Assembly (NCBI GenBank): GCA_038250135.1 | Contig: JBBSCP010000041.1 | Location: forward strand, 1-18,994 | Reading direction: 5' to 3' | Source of the DNA: Falsiroseomonas sp038250135 | GTDB taxonomy: Bacteria; Pseudomonadota; Alphaproteobacteria; Acetobacterales; Acetobacteraceae | DNA: 18,994 bases | Shown here: piece by piece, positions 1-7,461 of the stretch | Position numbering within the stretch: position 1 is the first letter of the stretch | How the letters are laid out: every line of letters begins with the position of its first letter | Notes under the pieces: model-generated | Databases searched by the model: none | What the model saw: only the letters and a program-made list of their open reading frames with translations | What the model was told of the DNA's origin: nothing | Position numbers and translations under genes: made by a program

Positions 1-2148
1 AAGTTCGAGGCGTGGATGGCGCAGTCGATCGATTTCGCCCGCCGCCACCCGACGCATGGCGAGGCCATCGTCTGTGTGAATGCCTGGAACGAATGGGCCG
101 AGGGCGCGACGCTGGAGCCCGACGTGCATTACGGCGCGGCCTATCTCAACGCATTGGCGCGCGCCGTCTTCAACGTGCCCTCGCAACACAAGGATGGGCG
201 GCACAAGCTGCTGATCGTGGGGCATGACGCGCATCGCAACGGCGCGCAGATGCTGGCGCTGAACATGGCGCGCACCTATCGCCGGCAGTTCGGCCTCGAT
301 GTCGCGATCCTGCTGCGCCAGGGCGGCCCGCTGCTCGACGCCTATCGCGAGATCGGGCCGGTGCAAGTGGTGGGGGAGGGCGAGGCCGCGCTCGGTACGC
401 AGTTGCGCCGCATGAGCGAGGCCGGCTTCGCCCAGGCGCTCGTCAACAGTACCGCCAGCGGTGCTCTGGTCGAGCCGCTGAAGCGCGCCGGCTTCCAGGT
501 GCTGACGCTGGTACATGAGCAGCGCCGGCTGATCGAGGCCTTTGACCTCGGCGCCGCGGCGGCGTCGATCTCGCGCCTGTCGGATCATGTGATTTTTCCT
601 GCCGCGATGGTGCGTGACCAGTTCCTGGAGGTGGCGGGGCCGGCGCAGGGAAAGGTGGAGGTGGACCCGCAGGGGCTGTACATGTCGCGTCTCGCCACGC
701 TGCCGCGCGGCGATGGCGGGCTGCGCGCGGAGCTCGGCCTGGCGCCGAATGCGCGGCTGATCATCAATGTCGGCTATGCCGATCTGCGCAAGGGCATCGA
801 CCGCTTCATCGCCACCGCCATTGCCGTATGCGCGCAGCGGCCGAACGTGTACTTCTTCTGGGTCGGCGCGCCGGCGCCGGAAACGCAATGGCACCTGCCG
901 GATGTGGCGCAGGCCGGCCTCGCCGGACGCATCCGCCTGATCGGTCATGTCGAGGATGTGTCGCGCTGGTACGCCGCGAGCGATCTGGTGTTCCTGACCT
1001 CCCGCGAGGACCCTTTCCCCTCCGTGGTGATGGAGGCGCTGGCGGTCGGGTTGCCGGTGGTGGGCTACCAGGGCACGGGCGGATGCGACGCGCTGATCGC
1101 CCGCCACGGCAGGCTGGTGAATGCGGCCAACCCGATGGCCGCGATTCGCGCGATCGGCGAGTTGCTCAACCTCGCCCCCGCCATCGCCGAAGCGGGCGCC
1201 CTGGCCCGGCGAGAAGAAATCCGGCGCGACTTCCAGTTCGACTCCTACTGCTTCCGCCTTTTGCAGCGCCTCGACCCCACGGTGCCGAGCGTGTCGGTCG
1301 TGCTGCCGAACTACAATTATGAGCGCTACCTCGCGCTGCGCCTGGGCAGCATCTTCGGCCAGTCCTTGCCGGTGCTGGAGGTCATAGTGCTCGACGACGC
1401 CTCACCCGATGGCTCCGTCGCCGAGATCGGTCGCATCTGTGCGCGCGAGGGCCGCGACATCCGGCTCGAGGTGAATGCGGTGAATACCGGCTCGCCCTTC
1501 CCGCAATGGCGCAAGGGGCTGCGCCTGGCCAGGGGGGAGTATGTATGGATCGCGGAAGCCGACGACGTGGCCGATCCGCGCCTGCTCGACACGCTGGTGC
1601 GGCGGATGCACGCGACCGGCGCCGTGCTCGGCTTCTGCGACAGCAGCCAGATGGACGAGGAAGGGGATCCGCTCGGCGCCAGCTACAAGCCCTATGTCAA
1701 TCAGATCCGGCCCGGCGCCTTCGACCAGAGCTTCGTCATGGAGGGGCCGGAGTTTCTCGCCAGCTTCCTCGCGGTCAAGAACGTGATCCTCAACGTCTCG
1801 GGCGTGGTGTTTCGGCGAGAGGCGCTGCTTGCCGCGATGGAGCAGGTGGGGGCGGAGCTCGATGGCATGGGCGTGGCGGGAGATTGGCGGTTGTATGCCG
1901 AGATCTGCGCCGGCGCCGGGCGCGTGGTCTATGAGGCCGCGGCGCTCAACGCGCACCGTCGCCACCGGACCAGCGTGACGCATGCGCTCAAGGCCAGCCG
2001 CCACCTGCGCGAGATCGCCGACATGCAGGCGCTGGTTGCCACGCAGGTGCCACTCAGCGAGCAGACCCGCGCGCAACAGGCAGCGTTCCTTGCCGAGGCC
2101 CGCGCCTATCTAGGCCTCGCCGAGACACAGCTGGATGTGGCGGCCTGA
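1..2148 (+). CDS. Multi-domain glycosyltransferase (WbsX end + GT4 + GT2), 5' partial
   Basis: The frame is open from base 1, so the start lies outside the window; 715 residues are visible. The first ~55 residues hold NAWNEWAEG...LEPD, the C-terminal signature of WbsX-type (Glyco_tran_WbsX) proteins. From about residue 69 (KLLIVGHDAHRNGAQ) a GT-B fold glycosyltransferase begins, with its GT4-type donor half at about 250-410 (LIINVGYADLRKGID; EDPFPSVVMEALAVGLPVV). From about residue 428 a GT-A/GT2 domain follows (VSVVLPNYNYERYL, then VLDDASPDGS), with an acidic EADD at about 519-522 that could be the metal/nucleotide-sugar site. Such fused proteins normally build O-antigen or exopolysaccharide chains on the cytoplasmic side; the sugars cannot be read from sequence. 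The stop is followed by nine G residues (2149-2157). It converges on the lpxB operon. Confidence 0.88.
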   Translation, partial: KFEAWMAQSIDFARRHPTHGEAIVCVNAWNEWAEGATLEPDVHYGAAYLNALARAVFNVPSQHKDGRHKLLIVGHDAHRNGAQMLALNMARTYRRQFGLDVAILLRQGGPLLDAYREIGPVQVVGEGEAALGTQLRRMSEAGFAQALVNSTASGALVEPLKRAGFQVLTLVHEQRRLIEAFDLGAAAASISRLSDHVIFPAAMVRDQFLEVAGPAQGKVEVDPQGLYMSRLATLPRGDGGLRAELGLAPNARLIINVGYADLRKGIDRFIATAIAVCAQRPNVYFFWVGAPAPETQWHLPDVAQAGLAGRIRLIGHVEDVSRWYAASDLVFLTSREDPFPSVVMEALAVGLPVVGYQGTGGCDALIARHGRLVNAANPMAAIRAIGELLNLAPAIAEAGALARREEIRRDFQFDSYCFRLLQRLDPTVPSVSVVLPNYNYERYLALRLGSIFGQSLPVLEVIVLDDASPDGSVAEIGRICAREGRDIRLEVNAVNTGSPFPQWRKGLRLARGEYVWIAEADDVADPRLLDTLVRRMHATGAVLGFCDSSQMDEEGDPLGASYKPYVNQIRPGAFDQSFVMEGPEFLASFLAVKNVILNVSGVVFRREALLAAMEQVGAELDGMGVAGDWRLYAEICAGAGRVVYEAAALNAHRRHRTSVTHALKASRHLREIADMQALVATQVPLSEQTRAQQAAFLAEARAYLGLAETQLDVAA

Positions 2149-2438
2149 GGGGGGGGGAACCCTTCGGCTGCTTGCCTGACGATCGGGCTCGGCCGGTCCG
2201 TCACCGCTGCCAGCCAGGCCGGCGGATTATAGGAGGGCGAACGCCAGGCGAACAGGAACCCGTTGGAATAAAAGCGATCCCGGCCCGGGAAGGTGTCGTT
2301 CTCCAGGATGAAGGCGAAGCTGCCGGCGGGGTCGGTCGTGCGTTCTGGCGCCGTGGGCGGTGTGCTGCGCTCCTGCGCCGCCAACGGATTGGCGCCGAGC
2401 ATGCCCAAGCCAAGCAATGCTGCACGGAGGATCTTCAC
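2106..2438 (-). pseudogene. Truncated LpxR-like (DUF2219) lipid A 3-O-deacylase remnant
   Basis: A GTG at 2438, 24 nt after the lpxB stop, would start MKILRAALLGLGMLGANPL..AQE, a good Sec signal peptide. It is followed by FAFILENDTFPGRDRFYSNGFLFAW. The ENDxF..xDRxYxNG pattern is the N-terminal hallmark of the LpxR/DUF2219 outer-membrane beta-barrel family, which removes the 3'-acyloxyacyl group from lipid A. The family is about 300 residues long, but here recognisable sequence stops after roughly 90 codons, about where the converging glycosyltransferase gene ends; the open frame runs on as unrelated antisense sequence to 2106. The catalytic part is missing, so this is a broken gene. A longer ATG frame from 2501 exists but would overlap lpxB and hide the signal peptide. 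Confidence 0.62.
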
Positions 2439-2461
2439 CTGGGCCAGGGGTTGGGCAACCT

Positions 2462-3628
2462 TCAGGCGGAGGGGGCGGAGAGAGGGGCCGAGGGCAGGCA
2501 CGCCAGCACCGCGGCGGCCGCGGCGCTGCTCGGCAGGCCTTCTGGCGGGCGGAGCTTGCCGAGCACCTCGGCGAACCCCCTGCGCTGCGCGGTGCCGGCC
2601 TCTGGCGATGTCAGCAGGGTGAACAGGCCCTCGGCAAGCGCCTCAGGGGTCGCGGCCTGTTGCAGGAATTCCGGCACTACGGCGCGCTCGGCCAGCAGGT
2701 TCACGAGGCTGGCGAAGGGCACGCGCACCAGGCGGCGGACGATGGCGGCGGTGATCGGATTGACCTTGTAGGCAATCAGATGCGGCACGCCGGCCACCGC
2801 CATTTCCAGGCTCGATGTGCCGGATTTGATCAGGCCGGCCTCGGCCGCGGCGAAGGCGTCGTGCTTCTCGGCGAGGTCCGTCACCAGGATCGGCTGCGCC
2901 GGCCAATCGGCACTGCCGGCGCGCACCGCTTCCGCCACGACGGCGCTGACCGGCAGCACGGGGCGGAGGCCCGGCACGCGCGCTTCCAGCAGGCGCAGCG
3001 CTTCGCCGAACGCCGGCAGCAGACGCTTCACCTCGGAGCGGCGGCTGCCGGGCATGACGATGAGAACGCGTTCCGCCGCGCCGAGGCCATGGGTGGCGCG
3101 AAAGCGCGCGGCATCGCCAGCATCGACGCCACTTTCCAGCACCGGGTGGCCGACGAAGCGCGCCGGGATGCCTGCGGCCTCGAAGATCACCGGCTCGAAG
3201 GGGAGAAGGCAGAGGATCTGGTCGACTCGCGTCTTGATCTTGGCGACGCGCCCCGGCCGCCAGGCCCAGATCTGCGGCGCCACGTAATGCACGATCGGGA
3301 TGCCAAGCGGCTTCACGCGCTCGGCGAGGCGGAGCGTGAAGCCGGGGCTGTCGATGGTGACAATCACGGTGGGCCGCCGCACGGCGATGTCGGCGGTGGT
3401 TTCGCTCAACCGACGGGCGAGGCGGCGGATGTTGGGCAGCACCTCGATCAGCCCCATCAGCGACAATTCGCGCATCGGGAACAGCGAGGGCATGCCCTGT
3501 TCGGCAAGGCGCTCGCCACCGATGCCGGCGAAGCGGAGCGAGGGCTCGCGCGCCCGAAGCGCCGCCACCAGGCGCGCGCCGAGCACGTCGCCGGAGGCCT
3601 CGCCGGCCACGATGTAGATCAGGGTCAA
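2462..3628 (-). CDS. lpxB: Lipid-A-disaccharide synthase
   Basis: LpxB (GT19) condenses UDP-2,3-diacylglucosamine with lipid X (2,3-diacylglucosamine 1-phosphate) to give the tetraacyl disaccharide of lipid A, as a peripheral inner-membrane enzyme. The 388-residue protein is of normal family length. It opens with IYIVAGEASGD (residues 4-14) and contains the typical blocks TIDSPGFTLRLAERVK, HYVAPQIWAWRPGR, FVGHPVLES, LIVMPGSRRSEVKRLLP and LIKSGTSSLEMA. The ATG overlaps the stop of the upstream nitrilase-family gene by 4 nt (3625-3628), implying translational coupling. Standing in an operon with GNAT and nitrilase genes, rather than directly behind lpxD-fabZ-lpxA, is less usual, though those genes could lie elsewhere. 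Being essential in most Gram-negatives, it probably anchors this locus. Confidence 0.96.
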   Translation of the reverse strand: MTLIYIVAGEASGDVLGARLVAALRAREPSLRFAGIGGERLAEQGMPSLFPMRELSLMGLIEVLPNIRRLARRLSETTADIAVRRPTVIVTIDSPGFTLRLAERVKPLGIPIVHYVAPQIWAWRPGRVAKIKTRVDQILCLLPFEPVIFEAAGIPARFVGHPVLESGVDAGDAARFRATHGLGAAERVLIVMPGSRRSEVKRLLPAFGEALRLLEARVPGLRPVLPVSAVVAEAVRAGSADWPAQPILVTDLAEKHDAFAAAEAGLIKSGTSSLEMAVAGVPHLIAYKVNPITAAIVRRLVRVPFASLVNLLAERAVVPEFLQQAATPEALAEGLFTLLTSPEAGTAQRRGFAEVLGKLRPPEGLPSSAAAAAVLACLPSAPLSAPSA

Positions 3629-4506
3629 GCGAAGACCGCAGGGACGGGGCGCGCGACGGGGCCGCGCGGGAAGTCGCGATGGTTGCGCATCGCGCCGTGC
3701 TCCCGCACCGCTGCGACCAGCGCGGGGTCGAGCGTGGCGAAAACCCAGCCCGGCGCGTTCATGGTGCCGGCCGCCACAACGCCATCCGCCGGAAAACCGA
3801 TATCAGGCGGGCCATAGACGGCGGCCTGGCCGTGATTGTCGTCCAGTGCGGCGGACCATGGCGCCTCGCCCACCGTGGGCGCGACCGCGACGTAGCACTG
3901 GTTCTCCAGCGCCCGTGCCTGCGCGCCGATGCGGACTCGGGAAAAGCCCTGCGGCGTGTCGGTGCAGGAGGGGGCGAGGATCAGCCAGGCGCCGGCCTCG
4001 GCCTGCGCGCGGACATATTTGGGGAACTCCACATCGTAGCAGATCGAGATGCCGATCCGGCCCCAGGGCGTATCGAAGACAGCGGGCGGCTCGCCCGCGC
4101 TGACGCCCCAGCACTCCGCCTCGAAGCGCGTCATGATGCGCTTGTGCTGGAAGGCCATGCGGCCGTCCGGCGCGATCAGGGGTGCCACATTCACCACATC
4201 GGCGCCGCGGCGCATCGGGAGCGTGCCTGGCAGCAGCCACAGCCCCGCGCGCATCGCCGCCATGCGCATCGTCGCGAGGATCGCTTCGGCATGCACCAAC
4301 ATGCCGGCCAGCTCCGCAGCCTCATCGGGCGCGGTGGTGCCGCGAAGCGCCGCACCAAGCTCGACGCAGGCATATTCCGGCAGCACGCCCAGATCCGCCT
4401 GGCCGCGCGCCTGGTCGAGCCAATGGTCGAGCTTGGCCCCGAAACCCGCGACGTCGTGCGTGCGCGTGACCGGCCAGGCGAGGAGCCCGAGGCGCAGTGA
4501 AATCAC
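3625..4506 (-). CDS. Carbon-nitrogen hydrolase (nitrilase superfamily)
   Basis: This 293-residue protein has the three catalytic residues of the nitrilase superfamily in order: Glu44 in VLPEYA, Lys122 in QHKRIMTRFE and Cys156 in ISICYDVEFP. The family hydrolyses amides or nitriles through a thioester on the cysteine; an amidase (omega-amidase or carbamoylase-like) is more likely than a true nitrilase, but the substrate is not readable. It overlaps the GNAT gene upstream by 4 nt (4503-4506) and lpxB downstream by 4 nt. A GNAT followed by this hydrolase matches proteins in which the two domains are fused (the nitrilase branch with an N-terminal acetyltransferase), so the two products may act together. 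No signal peptide is seen, so it is cytoplasmic. Confidence 0.9.
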   Translation of the reverse strand: MISLRLGLLAWPVTRTHDVAGFGAKLDHWLDQARGQADLGVLPEYACVELGAALRGTTAPDEAAELAGMLVHAEAILATMRMAAMRAGLWLLPGTLPMRRGADVVNVAPLIAPDGRMAFQHKRIMTRFEAECWGVSAGEPPAVFDTPWGRIGISICYDVEFPKYVRAQAEAGAWLILAPSCTDTPQGFSRVRIGAQARALENQCYVAVAPTVGEAPWSAALDDNHGQAAVYGPPDIGFPADGVVAAGTMNAPGWVFATLDPALVAAVREHGAMRNHRDFPRGPVARPVPAVFA

Positions 4507-5111
4507 AGCCTGCGCGTCCAGAACATCAGGTCGTGGTCGCTTTCGGCGGCCTCGCCGAATATCTTCCAGCGGAACCGTACGACCAGCTCGGGCCGCCTGA
4601 CATAGCCGCGGCGAGTCCAGAAGCCGTCGAGCTCGACGTAATCGGCCGGGCGGCGCAGATCGGCATCGTCGCGGATGACGCCGCAGAAGGTTGCCTCGGG
4701 CAGGCCGAGGCGACGCGCATGCGCCTCACGCTCGGCGAAGAAGCGCAGGCCCGCACCCTGGCCGCGATAGGCCGGCAACAGCACGGATTCGCCGAAATAG
4801 CAAAGACGCGCCGGATCGAGTCCGGCAGCCTGGAAGGTGGCGCGGACATCTGCCTGGCCCTCGGTCATCGGGCCGCAGGTGGCCGCACCGACCACCCGAT
4901 CGCCGTCGCGGCAGATGACGATCGCCGAGCCCGGCGCGCTGGCGTAAGCGCCGAGATAATCCTGCTCAGACGTCGCGGCGCCTTCGTAGAGGTAGGGCCA
5001 TTCGCGGAACACCGCGATGCGTAGCTCCGACAGCACGGGCAGCAGCGGTTGCAGCGCGGGGCCGGAAAGGGTCTCGAAGGTCAGGTGGACTGGCGCCATG
5101 GGGCGATGCAT
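4503..5111 (-). CDS. GNAT-family N-acetyltransferase
   Basis: The 202-residue protein carries a GNAT acetyl-CoA-binding motif A: GESVLLPAYRGQGAG, with R116-G-Q-G-A-G121 matching the Q/RxxGxG/A loop, followed by an amphipathic helix. The C-terminal part (FWTRRGYVRRPELVVRFRW) matches motif B and the final strands. The acceptor is unknown. It is first in the operon with the nitrilase-family gene and lpxB, overlapping the former by 4 nt. Two starts are possible: ATG at 5111, or ATG at 5099 (MAPVHLTF), which fits the family N-terminus as well; neither has a strong Shine-Dalgarno, so the longer one is given. Confidence 0.88.
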   Translation of the reverse strand: MHRPMAPVHLTFETLSGPALQPLLPVLSELRIAVFREWPYLYEGAATSEQDYLGAYASAPGSAIVICRDGDRVVGAATCGPMTEGQADVRATFQAAGLDPARLCYFGESVLLPAYRGQGAGLRFFAEREAHARRLGLPEATFCGVIRDDADLRRPADYVELDGFWTRRGYVRRPELVVRFRWKIFGEAAESDHDLMFWTRRL

Positions 5112-5219
5112 AGGGGCGCCCGCGCTTTCACGGAAGGGGACCCGCGTGGCTTGGATCGCGGCGATCGGATGGTGCTGTAGTGCCGCAAGCGATCAAGACC
5201 TGACGGAAGCGCCCGGCGC

Positions 5220-5300
5220 GCCTCGGGGCTGGTCGCCGCCAACATCGCCAACGTGCCGCTGACGATGCTCATTCTGGGGGTGAAGCTCGGGCGCGGTTGA
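5220..5300 (+). pseudogene. Possible C-terminal scrap of a SemiSWEET/MtN3-like transporter
   Basis: On the plus strand, just before a TGA at 5298-5300, the reading is GLVAANIANVPLTMLILGVKLGRG. A short hydrophobic helix ending in ..LILxxKL.. is typical of the last membrane segment of bacterial SemiSWEET proteins. The same frame is closed by a stop at 5178-5180 and no earlier helix is found, so only the tail survives. The stretch is short and the match is by eye; it may be a chance hydrophobic reading. The rest of the 5112-5318 gap shows no gene and must hold the promoter of the GNAT-nitrilase-lpxB operon, for which no clear -35/-10 was found. Confidence 0.3.
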
Positions 5301-5308
5301 GCCGCGCC
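5290..5308. terminator. Candidate hairpin after the STAS gene
   Basis: GGCGCGG (5290-5296), loop TTGAG, CCGCGCC (5302-5308): a perfect 7-bp GC stem with a 5-nt loop, lying 11 nt beyond the STAS stop codon. No long U-tract follows on either strand, so intrinsic termination is only plausible. Confidence 0.35.
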
Positions 5309-5318
5309 GGCGTTTCAA

Positions 5319-5651
5319 TCAGCCGATGCCCCGCACGGCTTCGTCGCGCGTCGCATACATCGCGAGGATCTTGTCGAAACCGCTGATCTCCAGCACTTCG
5401 CGCACCGGCGCCTGGGGTGCGGCAATGGCGAAAGCGCCGCCACCGGCCTTGGCCTGCTTCGCCGCCTTGAGCAGCACGCGCAGCCCGGCGGAGGAGACGT
5501 AGTGCACCTCGCTCAGGTCGCATATGACCTTCGCCGCGCCGTCCAGCAGGCCGACCAGCTTGGCCTCGGCCGCCGGCGCCGTCGCGGTGTCGAGCCGGCC
5601 CTTGAGGGCTGCCACCTTCACGCCGCCGATCGTGGTCTCCGTGATGTCCAT
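5319..5651 (-). CDS. STAS-domain protein (anti-sigma-factor antagonist type)
   Basis: This is a single STAS domain of 110 residues: a beta-rich start (TIGGVKVAALKGRLDTATAP), then VICDLSEVHYVSSAGLRVLLKAAK and LEISGFDKILAMYATRDEA at the end. This is the SpoIIAA/RsbV-like layout; such proteins bind anti-sigma kinases or sit in partner-switching or lipid-transport complexes. The switch loop reads S53-S54-A55-G-L. The position that aligns with the phosphorylated serine of SpoIIAA appears to be Ala55, with serines just before it, so phospho-control is uncertain. AGGA about 8 nt before the ATG is a usable ribosome site. It follows the GPP34 gene by 38 bp on the same strand and no anti-sigma kinase gene lies nearby, so the GPP34 protein is the obvious candidate partner. 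Confidence 0.9.
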   Translation of the reverse strand: MDITETTIGGVKVAALKGRLDTATAPAAEAKLVGLLDGAAKVICDLSEVHYVSSAGLRVLLKAAKQAKAGGGAFAIAAPQAPVREVLEISGFDKILAMYATRDEAVRGIG

Positions 5652-5689
5652 GAAGCGTGTCCTGTTCTTCGGAATATGGTGGCTGCGGC

Positions 5690-6340
5690 TTATACCATCG
5701 GCGCGAAGCGCGCGATCTGGGCATAGATTTCGCGGATCGCGTCCGCCAGCGAGCGGTTCAGCTCCTCAAGGTCCGCGACCTGGTCGATGCGCGCCTGCAC
5801 GCGGTCGAGTTCCTGGCCCGAAAGCAGCAGCGGGAACAGGCCCGCGGCGCGGCACAGGCCGATCAGCAGGGAATCGCGCGGGTCCGGGATCTCGTCCTTG
5901 AACAGCACGCCCATGATGCGCGCCTTCACCTCGCGCTCCTCCTTGTCGGAGATCTGCGGGTAGCGGCGCTCGGGGAACACCCAGAGGAACTTGCCCTCGA
6001 CACGCTTGAGCACGCCCTTCTCCACCAGGCGCTCGAACAGCACCTCGCGGTACTTGTCGGAATCGGCAGCCAGCGTCTCAATCCAAAAGCGGCTGTCGCT
6101 GATCTCGGTGGCGGCGACGATCTGCGCCAGGGCGCGATCCTGCAGCGCATCGCCGGTCGGCGTCGGATCGACGACGTAGAGGCGCTTGGGGTCGGTGTCG
6201 ATGCGGCCGTGGAGCGCGAGTTCGGCGATCACCGCGCCGGCGATGGCATAGTCGCCAGAGGGCGCCGCGCGCTCCTGCAGGCGACCGCTTTTGTCATCGA
6301 GCATCAGGAGGAGGATTTCCTCCGGCATTGTCAGCGGCAT
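5690..6340 (-). CDS. GOLPH3/VPS74 (GPP34) family protein
   Basis: The protein (216 residues from ATG 6340) reads MPLTMPEEILLLMLDDKSGR, then APSGDYAIAGAVIAELALHGRI, then LVEKGVLKRVEGKFLWVFPERRYP and a helical C-terminus. This is the GPP34 fold known from the Golgi phosphoprotein GOLPH3/Vps74, which in eukaryotes binds PI4P membranes and sorts glycosyltransferases. Bacterial members are common in actinobacteria and scattered elsewhere, and their role is poorly known. The 6340 start fits the family N-terminus (L/MPEELLLL); a GGAGGG lies rather far upstream (about 15 nt). The upstream in-frame ATG at 6406 adds 22 residues without family resemblance. It precedes the STAS gene by 38 bp in a likely two-gene operon, 80 bp downstream of the COG0523 gene. 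Confidence 0.85.
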   Translation of the reverse strand: MPLTMPEEILLLMLDDKSGRLQERAAPSGDYAIAGAVIAELALHGRIDTDPKRLYVVDPTPTGDALQDRALAQIVAATEISDSRFWIETLAADSDKYREVLFERLVEKGVLKRVEGKFLWVFPERRYPQISDKEEREVKARIMGVLFKDEIPDPRDSLLIGLCRAAGLFPLLLSGQELDRVQARIDQVADLEELNRSLADAIREIYAQIARFAPMV

Positions 6341-6420
6341 GGCGTTATCCGATCCCTCCGGCGATAGTCCCAGCCTGACGGCAGGGAAGCGCGCGGCGGC
6401 AGGCAAGTCAACGCGGCGCT

Positions 6421-7461
6421 TCAGACGTGGGTTGCCAGCGCATCACGCTCCTCGGCGGCGCGCAGGAAGGCGTCCAGCCCGTCCCGCACCACCTTCGGAT
6501 CGAGGTCTCGCAGCACGAAGACCAGGCGCGAGCGGCGTGGCGTGCCCTCGGGCCAGGCGGCCAGGCGGCGCGGCGGGTGAAAGATCTGCTGCACGCCATG
6601 CACCACCACCGGCAGCGTCTCGCCCTTCAGGTCCAGCAGCCCCTTCATCCGCAGCACCGAGGTGCCACGCGTCATCGCCAGCATTTCGAGCCAGGTGGCG
6701 AGGCCATCCCAGGAGATCGGCCGGTCGAACTCCAGGCATAGTGCCTGGATGCTCCGGTCGTGACGATTCGGGTCGTGGTGATGGTGGTGGTGGTGCTTGC
6801 GCGCCGCGGCACCGATCCAGGTGGCGACGTCAGGCGACTTCACCGAGACGTCATAAGGCCCGAGGCCGAGCAGCGCCTCGGCCGGCACCGCGCCGGCGGT
6901 AGCGACCAGCACTGGCGCCACCGGATTCAGCGCGTGCAGCCGAGCCGTGAGGGCAGAAGCTGCCTCGGGGCCGACGAGGTCGGTCTTGGTCAACACGATC
7001 AAATCCGCGACCGCGGCCTGGCGCAGCGCCTCGACCTGCGTGTCCAGCGTGGCGTCCCCGGTCGCGGCATCGACGAGCGTCACGACGCCATCCAGTACGA
7101 AGCGATGCGCGAGCCCCGGATGGCCCATCAGCGTCTGCAGGATCGGCGCCGGGTCGGCGAGTCCCGTGGTCTCGATCACAACGCGCGCGATGGCATGGCC
7201 GGCCAGCATCCGCTCCCACAACCCGTCGAGCGCCACCACCAGATCACCGCGCACGGTGCAGCATAGGCAGCCGGCGTTGAGCAGCACCGTCTCGCCATCC
7301 AGCCGCTCGACCAGCAGGTGGTCGAGGCCGATTTCGCCGAATTCGTTGATCAGAACGGCGGTGCCGGCCATGGCGGGCTGCTGCAGCAAGGCGTTGAGCA
7401 GCGTGGTTTTGCCGGCGCCGAGAAAGCCGGTCAGCAAGGTGACGGGGATGGGCCCGCTCAT
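6421..7461 (-). CDS. COG0523 (CobW/ZNG1-like) metal-chaperone GTPase
   Basis: The 346-residue G3E GTPase has Walker A TGFLGAGKTT (11-20), NEFGE (39-43), the metal-binding GCLCC (Cys65, Cys67, Cys68), ETTG (97-100) and TKTD (158-161). A hinge with seven consecutive histidines (223-229, then DPNRHD) precedes the CobW C-terminal domain. COG0523 proteins deliver metal, often zinc, to client enzymes using GTP. The ATG at 7461 overlaps the hisI stop by 4 nt; a longer open frame to 7683 only reads antisense through hisI. Being coupled to hisI, a zinc-dependent enzyme, and divergent from zur points to zinc allocation under zinc shortage, possibly to HisI itself. A cobalt role (CobW proper) is unlikely because no cobalamin genes are present. 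Confidence 0.93.
   Translation of the reverse strand: MSGPIPVTLLTGFLGAGKTTLLNALLQQPAMAGTAVLINEFGEIGLDHLLVERLDGETVLLNAGCLCCTVRGDLVVALDGLWERMLAGHAIARVVIETTGLADPAPILQTLMGHPGLAHRFVLDGVVTLVDAATGDATLDTQVEALRQAAVADLIVLTKTDLVGPEAASALTARLHALNPVAPVLVATAGAVPAEALLGLGPYDVSVKSPDVATWIGAAARKHHHHHHHDPNRHDRSIQALCLEFDRPISWDGLATWLEMLAMTRGTSVLRMKGLLDLKGETLPVVVHGVQQIFHPPRRLAAWPEGTPRRSRLVFVLRDLDPKVVRDGLDAFLRAAEERDALATHV

Noticed and set aside
2149..2157. Run of nine G as a phase-variation switch
   Set aside because: It lies directly after the glycosyltransferase stop codon, so length change would not alter that protein, and the LpxR-like frame on the other strand is already truncated.
2360..3817. Open frame of 485 codons on the plus strand
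   Set aside because: It runs antisense to lpxB and the nitrilase gene end; composition is Arg/His/Gly-rich and no domain is seen. Long antisense frames are usual in high-GC DNA.
5690..6406. Start of the GPP34 gene at 6406
   Set aside because: The extra 22 residues do not resemble the family N-terminus, whereas the ATG at 6340 gives the usual (L/M)PEE(I/L)LLL opening.
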